The translations under genes were made by a program, and so were the position numbers. Source: an uncultured Gallionellaceae bacterium (GTDB lineage: Bacteria > Pseudomonadota > Gammaproteobacteria > Burkholderiales > Sulfuricellaceae). Taken from it: a DNA stretch of 7,673 nucleotides. This document shows, piece after piece, positions 1-7,104 of the stretch. Where the stretch lies: NCBI GenBank assembly GCA_937873435.1, contig CALMWM010000639.1, positions 1 through 7,673 of the forward strand, given 5' to 3'. Position 1 is the first letter of the stretch. The number at the start of each line of letters is the position of its first letter. Under the pieces are notes generated by a model that was given only the letters and a program-made list of their open reading frames with translations, was not told the origin of the DNA and searched no databases.

Positions 1-596
1 GGTTCGTGGCGAATATCGTGGCTGTCCGTCAGCCCGAAATGAATAGCGGTCAGGCTGCTCAGGGAAAATGCCACCAGCAGGAAAAAGATGGCGCGCCAGC
101 CCAGGTGCGTGACGATCCAGCCGCCGAACAGCGGAGCCAGGATGGGGGCCAACCCCATGATCAGGATCAGCATGGAGAAGGCACGGGCCGCATCACGCGC
201 ACCACAGCGGTCGCGCACCACCGCGCGGGCGATGACCATGCCGGCAGAGCCGCCCAGCGCTTGCAGGATGCGCCAGAATATCAAGGTGTGAATGTTGGCG
301 GACAGGGCGCACCCCAGAGAAGCCAACGCGTAAATCGCGAGTCCAGCGTAGAGTGGCGGCTTGCGCCCAAAACGGTCGCTGAGCGGCCCCCAGAACAGTT
401 GCCCGAACGCCATGCCGATAAAAAAACTCGCCAGGGTCAGTTCGGCACCGCCGGCAGGCGATCCCAGGTCGCGCTCCAAGACAGGAAACCCCGGCAGGTA
501 CATATCGATGGAAAGGGGGCCGATGGCGGTCAGCGCGCCGAGGATCAGCAGCCAGCCGGGAAAACGCTGCCCCTCCAGTGCGAACGGGACGCTCAA
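1..596 (-). CDS. Bcr/CflA-family MFS drug exporter, N-terminal part (3' end outside window)
   Basis: Inner-membrane proton-coupled exporter of the major facilitator superfamily, probably of drugs or small toxic metabolites. About 198 codons are visible. Hydrophobic segment 15-35 ends in the Bcr/CflA hallmark SIDMYLP (residues 29-35). The MFS motif A between TM2 and TM3 is intact, GPLSDRFGRK at 70-79. RILQALGGSAG (about 112-122) and the later MGLAPILAPLFGGW fit motif B and the Bcr/CflA form of motif C. The start is inferred to be TTG at 596-594: a TAA lies in the same frame three codons upstream, the next in-frame ATG is residue 32 inside TM1, and the TTG shares bases with the TGA of the preceding channel gene, which suggests translational coupling. 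No strong Shine-Dalgarno is visible. Last visible gene of the efflux operon. The family call is firm; the substrate is unknown. Confidence 0.9.
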   Translation of the reverse strand, partial: MSVPFALEGQRFPGWLLILGALTAIGPLSIDMYLPGFPVLERDLGSPAGGAELTLASFFIGMAFGQLFWGPLSDRFGRKPPLYAGLAIYALASLGCALSANIHTLIFWRILQALGGSAGMVIARAVVRDRCGARDAARAFSMLILIMGLAPILAPLFGGWIVTHLGWRAIFFLLVAFSLSSLTAIHFGLTDSHDIRHE

Positions 597-2008
597 GCGG
601 CTTTATCCGTCTGCGTCGCCTGCCCACCGCCGAGTGCCTTGTAAAGCTGAACCGCTGCGCTCAACAGTGCCCGGCGCACCTGCACGGTTGCTTGCTGTGC
701 GCTAAAGCTGTCGCGCTGGGCATCCAGCACCTCAAGGTAGCTCGACGCCCCTGCTTTATAACGCGCTTCAACAATACGCAAACGCTGGTTCTGGGCGGCC
801 TCGCCGGCTTCCTGTGCGTTGAGTTGCTGGGCGAGCTGGTCGCGAGCCGTCAGCAGATCCGCCACCTCGCGGAAAGCTTGCTGGATGGTTTTCTCGTAGT
901 CGGCCACGGCGATGACCTTACGTGCTTCGGCCAAGTCGACGTTCGCCTGGCTGCGACCAGCGTCGAACAATGGCAGGGCGAGTGCAGGGACGAAACTCCA
1001 GGCGCCGCTGCCGCCTTCGAAGAGGCCGGACAACGATTTGCTGGCGCTGCCCAGCGCGAGGCTGATGCCGATACGCGGCAGAAAAGCCGCACGCGCCGCA
1101 CCGATATTGGCATTGGCAGCAATCAGGCGGGCCTCGGCAGCTCGCACATCGGGGCGCCGCAGCAGAACTTCGGAGGGAACGTCGATGGCAAGATCAGGGA
1201 CAACGCCTTGTTCAGTAAGATTCTGAGCGGCAGGAAGGCTTTTCGGTACAGAGCCTACCAGCAGCGCCAGCGCATTTTCCGCAGCGGCCCGGCTGCGTTC
1301 CAGGTTTGCCAGTTCGGCCCGGGCCGACTCGTAGGCACCGTCGGCGGCGAAGAAATCCAGGTCGCCAGCCAGCCCGACGTCACGCCTCCTCTGTAATAGG
1401 TGGCGGGTTTCCTTGCGAGTTTCGACGGTCGCTCGGGCAAGCTCGCTGCGCTTCTCCATTTCCAGCAGAGTGAAATAGGCATTGGCGACATCGGAAATCA
1501 AGGAAATCCGGAATACCTCCTGCGCTTCTTCGGTTGCCAGATAGCTGGCGCGGGCGGCCTCGTTCAAACTCTTGACGCGTCCCCAGAAATCCAGCTCGAA
1601 AGAAGTGACGGCAACGTTCACATCGTAACGGCGCGCGGTCAGTGGCTGCCCTGTCATGGAAAGATCGCCGGGCGTGCGCGAAACCGAATCGGATGCGCCC
1701 AGATTCAGTGTCGGCAAGCGCTCGGCGCGCGCAATGCCGTAGAGCGCACGGGCTTCTTCGACGCGCGCGATGGCGATGCGCAGGTCGCGGTTGTGTTCTA
1801 GCGCTGTTGCGATCAACGCATGCAGGCGGGCTTCGGGCAGAAATTGTTGCCATGAAAGCTCACTGACCGGACGCACGCCAGCGAGATTGATCGGCTGCGA
1901 CCATTGCGCCGCTATCGGCGGGGCAGGGCGTTCGTAGGCAGGAATCGAAGAGCAGCCGGCCAACAGGGAAAGCGCTGTCGGCAAGGCGAGGAATGCAAAC
2001 TTACGCAT
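593..2008 (-). CDS. RND efflux outer-membrane channel lipoprotein, NodT/OprM family
   Basis: Outer-membrane factor of a tripartite efflux pump: a trimeric beta-barrel plus periplasmic alpha-helical tunnel that receives substrate from the RND pump through the adaptor. The protein is 471 residues, normal for the OprM/NodT family. A lipoprotein signal peptide with lipobox L16-A17-G18-C19 is followed by the family-typical Pro-rich stretch YERPAPP. Two OEP repeats follow, with family motifs ELDFWGR (138-144), LLRRPDV (282-288) and SYLEVLDAQR (423-432), ending near LYKALGGG (455-462). I chose ATG 2008 rather than the ATG nine codons upstream because AGGAGA lies 6 nt before it and the protein then begins directly with a lipoprotein signal. 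Its start overlaps the pump gene by 8 nt and its stop overlaps the MFS start. An OprM-like role is inferred from homology and context. Confidence 0.96.
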   Translation of the reverse strand: MRKFAFLALPTALSLLAGCSSIPAYERPAPPIAAQWSQPINLAGVRPVSELSWQQFLPEARLHALIATALEHNRDLRIAIARVEEARALYGIARAERLPTLNLGASDSVSRTPGDLSMTGQPLTARRYDVNVAVTSFELDFWGRVKSLNEAARASYLATEEAQEVFRISLISDVANAYFTLLEMEKRSELARATVETRKETRHLLQRRRDVGLAGDLDFFAADGAYESARAELANLERSRAAAENALALLVGSVPKSLPAAQNLTEQGVVPDLAIDVPSEVLLRRPDVRAAEARLIAANANIGAARAAFLPRIGISLALGSASKSLSGLFEGGSGAWSFVPALALPLFDAGRSQANVDLAEARKVIAVADYEKTIQQAFREVADLLTARDQLAQQLNAQEAGEAAQNQRLRIVEARYKAGASSYLEVLDAQRDSFSAQQATVQVRRALLSAAVQLYKALGGGQATQTDKAA

Positions 2009-5000
2009 GATCGTTCTCCTGATGAACACGGGCATGGCCGGGGAAAATACGCCGCACCACCACGAAGAATACCGGTACCAGAAACACCGCCAGCAACGTA
2101 GCGGCGATCATCCCGCCCATCACGCCGGTGCCGATGGCATGGCGGCTCTCGGCGCCGGCGCCGACGGAAATCGCCAGCGGGAAAACCCCGGCGACGAAGG
2201 CGATCGAGGTCATCAGAATCGGCCTGAAACGTAAGCGGCAGGCTTCCAGAGTAGCCTCGACAAGCCCCATCCCTTCGTCCTGGAGCTTGCGGGCGAACTC
2301 GATGATCAGGATGGCGTTTTTCGACGACAAACCGATGATCGCGATCAGCCCCACCTTGAAATACACATCATTGGGCAGTTCACGCAAGCTGACGGCCAAC
2401 ACCGCGCCGAATACGCCCAGCGGTACCACCAGCATCACCGCGAAAGGAATCGACCAGCTCTCATATAGCGCGGCCAGGCACAGGAATACCACGACCAAGG
2501 AGATGCCGAACAGCAGCGGCGCCTGCGTGCCTGACAGCCGTTCCTCGTAAGAGGTGGCAGACCATTCGAAGCCGAAGCCGGGCGGCAGCTTCTGCGCGAC
2601 TTCTTCCATCGCCGCCAGCGCCTCGCCGGTACTGTGTCCGTGGGCAGGACTCCCGGCGATTTTCATCGACGGCAGGCCGTTGTAGCGGTCGAGCTTGGGC
2701 GAACCGACGATCCAGCGCGGCGTGGCGAGTTCGGAGAGCGCCACCATATTGCCTTTGCTGTTGCGCACCGGCAGGCGGAGGATGTCTTCGACACTCTTGC
2801 GGGTGTCCGCTTCGGCTTGCATCTGCACGCGCAGGATGCGTCCCTGGCGCACGAAGTCGTTGATATAGGCCACGCCCAGCGCCGATTGCAGCGTGTCGTT
2901 GAGATCGGCCATGGAGACGCCCAGGGTTTCGGTCTTGACGCGATCAATGTCGAGGAACAGTTGTGGCGCGGCTTCCTGTCCTTCTGGACGCACGCCGATC
3001 AGGCGCGGGTCTTGCGATGCCATCCCGAGCGCCATGTTGCGCGCTTCCAGCAGTTTATCCCGGCCCAGCCCGCCTCTATCCTGCAAGCGGAAATCGAAAC
3101 CGCCGACTGCGGCCAGTTCGGGGATGGGCGGCGGGTTGATGGCGAAAGCCATGGCTTGCTTGATGCGGAAGAAAGTCATGTTGGCTTTACGTACCAATCC
3201 TGGGGCGGAACTTTCCGGCCCCTTGCGTTCGTCCCAGCCTTTGAGGCGCACGAAGGCGATGGCCGCATTCTGGCCGCGCCCGAAGAAGGAGAAACCGGCA
3301 ACCCCGATGACGTGTTCCACCTCCGGTTGCTTGAGGTAATGTTGCTCAATTTGGGCGAGCACTTCCAGGGTGCGTTCCTTGGTGGCGCCGGGAGGCAACT
3401 GGATCAGATTGAGAAAATAGCCCTGATCTTCCTCCGGCAGGAAACTGCCGGGCAGATGACTGAATAACCAACCGGTGGCGCCGATAATCACCGCGTACAG
3501 CACCAGGTAGCGCCCGGCCTTTTTCACCGCACGGCTTACCCAGGAGGTGTAGCCGTTCGTGGTGCGGGTGAAAAAACGGTTGAACCAGCCGAAGAAGCCC
3601 CTGGAGGGCATCGGCTCGTGTTTCAGCAAGGTCGCGCACAAAGCCGGCGTGAGCGTCAGCGCCATCAGTGCCGAGAACATCATGGTCAGCACCAGCGTCA
3701 CCGCGAACTGGCGGTAGATCGCCCCGGTGGAGCCGCCGAAGAAGGCCATCGGCACGAACACCGCCGAGAGTACCAGAGTGATCGCGATAATCGCGCCGAC
3801 GATCTGATCCATCGCCTTGCGCGTCGCGTCGCGCGGTGACAGACCCTCGGTGGTCATGATGCGCTCGACGTTTTCCACTACCACGATGGCGTCGTCCACC
3901 ACGATGCCGATAGCCAGCACCATCGCGAACAACGTGAGCACATTGATCGAGTAGCCGAACACATACAAGCCCAGCGCGCCGCCGATCAGCGCCACCGGCA
4001 CGACGATGGTGGGAATCAACGTGGCGCGCAGGTTTTCGAGGAATAGATACATCACCAGGAACACCAGCAGCATAGCTTCCGCCAGGGTTTTGAGCACCTC
4101 CTTGATGGAAATGTCGACGAATTGCGAGGTGTCGTAGGGTACCAGCCAGGTGATGCCCTTGGGGAAGAACTTCGCCAGTTCGGTCATCTTGGCGTTGACC
4201 GCCTTGACCGTGTCGAGCGCGTTGGCGCCGGGGGAAAGCCGGACTGCAATCGCCGCAGTCGGCTGGCCGTCGATGCGGGCCGCAACCGAATAGTCCTGGG
4301 CGCCCAATTCCACCCGCGCCACGTCCTTGACCCGCAACGTGGAGCCGTCGGGATTGGTGCGTACGATGATGTTGCCGAATTCTTCCGGCGAGGACAGGCG
4401 GCTATTGGTGACGATCACCGCATTCAGTTCCTGGGCGGGGGCTGCCGGCAATTGCCCCAGTTCGCCGACGGCGAGCTGGGCATTCTGGGCGCGCACCGCG
4501 CGCGATACGTCGGCGGGCGAGAGATTATAGCCCCGCAGTTTTTCCGGCTTCAGCCACAAGCGCATCGAATATTCGGTGCCGAACAGCAACGCCTCGCCCA
4601 CGCCCGGCACCCGACGGATCGGCTCCAGCACATTGGCGGCGGCATAGCTGCCCAAGTCGACGTTATTCAGGCTCTTGTCGGGCGAGAGCAGCGCGACGAT
4701 CATCACGTAATTGCGCGCCGTCTTGTTCACCGTTACACCGAGCCGGCGCACGTCCTCGGGCAAGCGCGCCTCGACGCGCTTGATGCGGTTCTGCGCTTCG
4801 ACCGAAGCGTAGTCCAGGTTGGTGCCGGGCTTGAAGGTCAGCGTCACCGAGCCGGTGCCTATCTGCGAGGCGGAATCCATATAGAGCAGGTTTTCGATGC
4901 CATTCATCTCCTGCTCGATCAGGGCTACCGCCGTTTCCTCCACCACTTGGGCAGCAGCGCCGGGATAGTTGACGGAAATATCCAGCGCCGGCGAGGCCAC

Positions 5001-5114
5001 GGACGGGTATTGGGAAACCGGGAGGCTGCGCAATGCCAGCGCACCGCCGAGCAGGATGATGATCGCGATCACCCATGCGAAAACCGGTCGATCGATGAAG
5101 AATTTTGCGAACAC
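2001..5114 (-). CDS. RND multidrug efflux pump, AcrB/MexB type (HAE1 family)
   Basis: Inner-membrane proton/substrate antiporter, the energised part of the tripartite pump. At 1037 residues it is close to AcrB (1049). The start KFFIDRPVFAWVIAII is the classic HAE1 N-terminus. TM1 is about 10-28, TM2-6 about 340-492, TM7 about 536-554 and TM8-12 about 868-1020, with two large periplasmic loops between. The proton relay is complete: D407 and D408 in GIVVDDAIVVVENVER, K932 in SSKNAILIIEF (AcrB K940) and T969 in RPILMTS (AcrB T978). The switch loop GFSFFGRGQN (607-616) is conserved. In the binding pocket F178 and F621 match AcrB F178 and F628, but Y136 and I603 replace F136 and F610. The start is GTG at 5114, with AGAGGG 7 nt upstream and a 13-nt gap after the adaptor gene. 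The multidrug role is inferred from the family; a specific substrate cannot be given. Confidence 0.98.
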   Translation of the reverse strand: MFAKFFIDRPVFAWVIAIIILLGGALALRSLPVSQYPSVASPALDISVNYPGAAAQVVEETAVALIEQEMNGIENLLYMDSASQIGTGSVTLTFKPGTNLDYASVEAQNRIKRVEARLPEDVRRLGVTVNKTARNYVMIVALLSPDKSLNNVDLGSYAAANVLEPIRRVPGVGEALLFGTEYSMRLWLKPEKLRGYNLSPADVSRAVRAQNAQLAVGELGQLPAAPAQELNAVIVTNSRLSSPEEFGNIIVRTNPDGSTLRVKDVARVELGAQDYSVAARIDGQPTAAIAVRLSPGANALDTVKAVNAKMTELAKFFPKGITWLVPYDTSQFVDISIKEVLKTLAEAMLLVFLVMYLFLENLRATLIPTIVVPVALIGGALGLYVFGYSINVLTLFAMVLAIGIVVDDAIVVVENVERIMTTEGLSPRDATRKAMDQIVGAIIAITLVLSAVFVPMAFFGGSTGAIYRQFAVTLVLTMMFSALMALTLTPALCATLLKHEPMPSRGFFGWFNRFFTRTTNGYTSWVSRAVKKAGRYLVLYAVIIGATGWLFSHLPGSFLPEEDQGYFLNLIQLPPGATKERTLEVLAQIEQHYLKQPEVEHVIGVAGFSFFGRGQNAAIAFVRLKGWDERKGPESSAPGLVRKANMTFFRIKQAMAFAINPPPIPELAAVGGFDFRLQDRGGLGRDKLLEARNMALGMASQDPRLIGVRPEGQEAAPQLFLDIDRVKTETLGVSMADLNDTLQSALGVAYINDFVRQGRILRVQMQAEADTRKSVEDILRLPVRNSKGNMVALSELATPRWIVGSPKLDRYNGLPSMKIAGSPAHGHSTGEALAAMEEVAQKLPPGFGFEWSATSYEERLSGTQAPLLFGISLVVVFLCLAALYESWSIPFAVMLVVPLGVFGAVLAVSLRELPNDVYFKVGLIAIIGLSSKNAILIIEFARKLQDEGMGLVEATLEACRLRFRPILMTSIAFVAGVFPLAISVGAGAESRHAIGTGVMGGMIAATLLAVFLVPVFFVVVRRIFPGHARVHQENDHA
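2015..2020 (-). promoter_or_regulatory. Ribosome binding site deciding the channel-gene start
   Basis: AGGAGA on the minus strand lies 6 nt before ATG 2008, inside the last codons of the pump gene. It selects this ATG over the in-frame ATG at 2035, which lies upstream of this site and would add nine residues in front of a perfect lipoprotein signal peptide. Confidence 0.85.
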
Positions 5115-5121
5115 AGGTCAG

Positions 5122-5127
5122 CCCTCT
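5122..5127 (-). promoter_or_regulatory. Ribosome binding site for the GTG-initiated pump gene
   Basis: AGAGGG on the minus strand follows the adaptor's TAA directly and lies 7 nt before GTG 5114. It supports the GTG start, which also gives the family-typical N-terminus. Confidence 0.8.
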
Positions 5128-6276
5128 TTATTTATTGTTGGCGGCGGTCTTCGCCGGAGCAAGCGGCGCTTCCTGCGGGTTCCACGGCATGGCCTTGACC
5201 GGCGTACCGGGACGGGCTTTTTGCAAGCCGCTGACGATCACCTGTTCGCCGCCTTTCAGCCCGTCGGCGATGATGAAAGTCGTTCCGGCCATGCCGCCGG
5301 TCTTCACCGGTTGGGGCGTAGCCTTGCCGTCGGCGGCGACCACCATCACGAACTGGCCTTGTGGGCCGCCCTGAACCGCTCGCTGCGGCACGCGGATGGC
5401 ACTGTCGGCTTCGGCTTCGGGAAAACGGATGCGCACGAACATGCCCGGCAACAGCTCCCGTTTCGGGTTGGGGAACTCGGCACGCAGCGACACCGCGCCG
5501 GTGGTCGAATCCACCGCCAGATCGGCAAAGAGTATCTTGCCGGGCAGCGGATAGGCGCTGCCGTCTTCGAGCAGCAATTCCACCTTAGCCGATTCGGCGC
5601 GCTTCAACTTGCCGGATTTCACGGCAGCCTGCAGGCGCAGCAGATCGGCGCCGGGCTGGGTAAAATTGACATAGATGGGGTCGATCTGCTCGATGGTGGC
5701 GAGTTGGGTTGCCTCGCCTTTACCGACGAGTGCGCCTTCGGTCACCAGAGTGCGACCGATACGCCCGAAAATCGGTGCGGGAACGTGGGTATTTTCCATA
5801 TCTAGTTCAGCGCGAACCAATGCCGCCTGAGCCTGTTTGTGACGGGCTGCAGCGGCATCGAATTCCTGCTGGCTGACCGCCTTAACTTCCAGTAGAGGTT
5901 GGTAGCGTTCAACGACCAGACGTGCGGCGTCCACATCGGCTTTGGCCGCTGCCACTGCAGCGGCGTAGGGGCGCGCGTCGATTTTAAAGAGCGTGGCGCC
6001 CGCCTTGACATCGCTGCCTTCTGCAAACAAGCGGGCTTCCACGATACCTTCTACCCGGGCGCGAACCTGGGCGGTGCGATAAGCCTGTAGCCTGCCCGGC
6101 AAATCCTGGGTGAGCGTTACGGCTCCTGTGACGACGGTAATGACATCCACTTCAGGCGGCGGCATGGCCGCACCGGGAGCGGGGCCTCCGGCGGGAGGTT
6201 TGCCGCCACTCGGGCCGCAACCGGCCAGGAGGGCGATGAGCAGGAGAGCAGGGCAGGCAAGCTTGGCGGAATTCAT
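5128..6276 (-). CDS. RND efflux periplasmic adaptor lipoprotein (AcrA/MexA family)
   Basis: Membrane fusion protein that bridges the RND pump and the outer-membrane channel, anchored by lipid to the periplasmic face of the inner membrane. It is 382 residues (AcrA is 397). A lipoprotein signal has lipobox L17-A18-G19-C20, followed by a Gly/Pro-rich linker (21-41). The first lipoyl half contains LPGRLQAYRTAQVRARVEG (59-77) and EGSDVKAGATLFKID (86-100). The alpha-helical hairpin spans about 103-162, the second lipoyl half starts at APIFGRIGRT (167-176), and the beta-barrel spans about 200-285 with the hallmark AVDSTTGAVSLRAEFPNP and LLPGMFVRIR. The membrane-proximal domain is about 290-360, followed by a low-complexity Ala/Pro/Lys tail. 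The start is ATG 6276 with AAGGA 7 nt upstream. It lies 12 nt after the tetR stop and 13 nt before the pump, so it is co-transcribed with both. Confidence 0.96.
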   Translation of the reverse strand: MNSAKLACPALLLIALLAGCGPSGGKPPAGGPAPGAAMPPPEVDVITVVTGAVTLTQDLPGRLQAYRTAQVRARVEGIVEARLFAEGSDVKAGATLFKIDARPYAAAVAAAKADVDAARLVVERYQPLLEVKAVSQQEFDAAAARHKQAQAALVRAELDMENTHVPAPIFGRIGRTLVTEGALVGKGEATQLATIEQIDPIYVNFTQPGADLLRLQAAVKSGKLKRAESAKVELLLEDGSAYPLPGKILFADLAVDSTTGAVSLRAEFPNPKRELLPGMFVRIRFPEAEADSAIRVPQRAVQGGPQGQFVMVVAADGKATPQPVKTGGMAGTTFIIADGLKGGEQVIVSGLQKARPGTPVKAMPWNPQEAPLAPAKTAANNK

Positions 6277-6283
6277 AGTACAG

Positions 6284-6288
6284 TCCTT
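6284..6288 (-). promoter_or_regulatory. Ribosome binding site for the adaptor gene
   Basis: AAGGA on the minus strand begins immediately after the TAA of the repressor gene and lies 7 nt before ATG 6276. The adaptor's translation signal is therefore packed against the repressor's stop, consistent with a single transcript. Confidence 0.8.
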
Positions 6289-6900
6289 TTACTTTTCAGA
6301 TTCAGGTGCGTAAGCCCGGAGAAAACAATCAACGATCCGGGCAATCCGTTCTTGTTCCTCAGCGGCAGGACGCAAAGGCGCGCCGAACAAGCGGCGCGTG
6401 CGGTCAAAGCTTTCCAGCATGGAAAGTAGCATTTCGGCGACAAACAACGGTTCGTCCCGGCGCAGCAATCCCTCGTTCATGGCGCGTCCGAGAAATTCGG
6501 CAAGCCAGAGCACAATCTGCCCCGGCCCCTTGTCGAAAAACGCCTTACCCAAGGCAGGGAAACGCGGCACTTCGGCGCTCAGGGTGCGAAACATCGCCAG
6601 GCCTTCGTCGCCGATCACGCGCTGGCGCAAAGCTGCACCGAAACGAAGAAGACGCTCGCGAATATCCATCCCATCGCCGTCTAAAGAAACCAGGATAGTG
6701 CCGGCAGCAACACTGGCAACTTCACTGAACAAGTCGTCCTTGCAAGGAAAGTGGTTGTAGACTGTTTGCCGTGCCACGCCTGCGCGCGCTGCGATTCGGT
6801 CGATGCTGGCGCGGTAGCCTTCTTCCATAAAGGCCTCCGCAGCGGCCCGTATCAGACGCTGGCGACTGTCGAGGGAAGCAGAATCCTCGGTATGACTCAA
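6289..6900 (-). CDS. TetR-family transcriptional repressor of the efflux operon
   Basis: One-component repressor, 203 residues, a typical TetR length. The N-terminal DNA-binding domain runs from about residue 13 to 58. Its helix-turn-helix (about 33-52) contains IDRIAARAGVARQTVYNHF, the canonical TetR pattern, followed by KDDLF. The C-terminal half, with FRTLSAEVPRFPALGKAFF, resembles the AefR-type ligand-binding domain and presumably senses an efflux substrate. I chose TTG at 6900-6898. An AGAGGA box lies 6 nt upstream, whereas the upstream ATG at 7005 would add 35 residues with no TetR character, translated through the promoter/operator. The next in-frame ATG lies inside the DNA-binding domain. 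It is the first gene of the operon, 12 nt before the adaptor and in the same orientation, unlike acrR, which is divergent from acrAB. Autorepression of the whole unit is inferred. The ligand is unknown. Confidence 0.93.
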   Translation of the reverse strand: MSHTEDSASLDSRQRLIRAAAEAFMEEGYRASIDRIAARAGVARQTVYNHFPCKDDLFSEVASVAAGTILVSLDGDGMDIRERLLRFGAALRQRVIGDEGLAMFRTLSAEVPRFPALGKAFFDKGPGQIVLWLAEFLGRAMNEGLLRRDEPLFVAEMLLSMLESFDRTRRLFGAPLRPAAEEQERIARIVDCFLRAYAPESEK

Positions 6901-6906
6901 TGGATT

Positions 6907-6912
6907 TCCTCT
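6907..6912 (-). promoter_or_regulatory. Ribosome binding site deciding the TTG start of the repressor
   Basis: AGAGGA on the minus strand lies 6 nt before TTG 6900. No comparable site serves the longer reading that begins at ATG 7005, so this site decides the start and shortens the protein to 203 residues. Confidence 0.75.
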
Positions 6913-6925
6913 TAACAAATTAGAC

Positions 6926-6941
6926 TGGACAGTATAGTCCA
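6926..6941. promoter_or_regulatory. Candidate TetR operator (inverted repeat over the -10 box)
   Basis: TGGAC-N6-GTCCA is a 16-bp interrupted palindrome with perfect 5-bp arms, in the size range of TetR-family operators. It covers the -10 box of the operon. A second, offset dyad, GACT-N9-AGTC (6923-6939), overlaps it, and a third, TTTTG-TG-CAAAA (6944-6955), overlaps the -35 region. Which of these the repressor binds cannot be decided by eye. The position makes the first the best candidate. Confidence 0.6.
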
Positions 6942-6958
6942 ATTTTTGTGCAAAACAA
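6931..6958 (-). promoter_or_regulatory. Candidate sigma-70 promoter of the tetR-efflux operon
   Basis: On the minus strand a near-consensus -10 box TATACT (6936-6931) is preceded at 16 bp by a poor -35 box TTGTTT (6958-6953). Initiation would fall about 25-30 nt upstream of TTG 6900. The -10 sits inside the inverted repeat at 6926-6941, so a repressor bound there would block RNA polymerase. The -10 is convincing; the -35 matches consensus at only three positions. Confidence 0.55.
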
Positions 6959-7049
6959 GAACGGCTACATTTTAGCGCCGGGGAAAAGACTGGAAACGAA
7001 AACAAATCACAAGAATCTGAATTTGTAAACTATCAGCACCACTAGCTTG

Positions 7050-7079
7050 TTGACTATTTTCAATCCTGATAAATTCAAT
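7050..7079 (+). promoter_or_regulatory. Weak candidate promoter for the 132-residue ORF
   Basis: TTGACT (7050-7055) matches the -35 consensus at five of six positions. An 18-bp spacer separates it from TTCAAT (7074-7079), a 4/6 match to the -10. It lies in the AT-rich divergent region, and the predicted start site would be roughly 20 nt before ATG 7105. The -10 is weak, and AT-rich DNA yields such matches by chance. Confidence 0.35.
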
Positions 7080-7092
7080 AAAAACATCAACG

Positions 7093-7098
7093 AAGGGA
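7093..7098 (+). promoter_or_regulatory. Ribosome binding site for the 132-residue ORF
   Basis: AAGGGA lies 6 nt before ATG 7105. This is the main non-coding support for treating the ORF as a translated gene. Confidence 0.7.
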
Positions 7099-7104
7099 CT
7101 CCGA

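Noticed and set aside
193..627. Minus-strand 144-codon open frame over the start of the MFS gene.
   Set aside because: Its translation is Arg/Pro-rich and unrelated to anything known. The overlapping frame starting at TTG 596 encodes a clear Bcr/CflA transporter.
578..1396. Long plus-strand open frames opposite the channel, pump and adaptor genes (for example 578-1396, 2634-3467, 4122-5198, 4969-5805).
   Set aside because: They are antisense shadows of GC-rich genes. Their translations are low-complexity, rich in Arg, Gly and Gln, and match no family, while the minus-strand frames encode well-known families.
1921..1928. GGGCAGGG on the plus strand, matching the E. coli KOPS pattern GGGNAGGG and pointing toward dif.
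   Set aside because: The orientation fits FtsK translocation toward dif, but I found only one exact copy and about one is expected by chance in this length. KOPS may also differ in this organism. A genome-wide strand-bias count would be needed.
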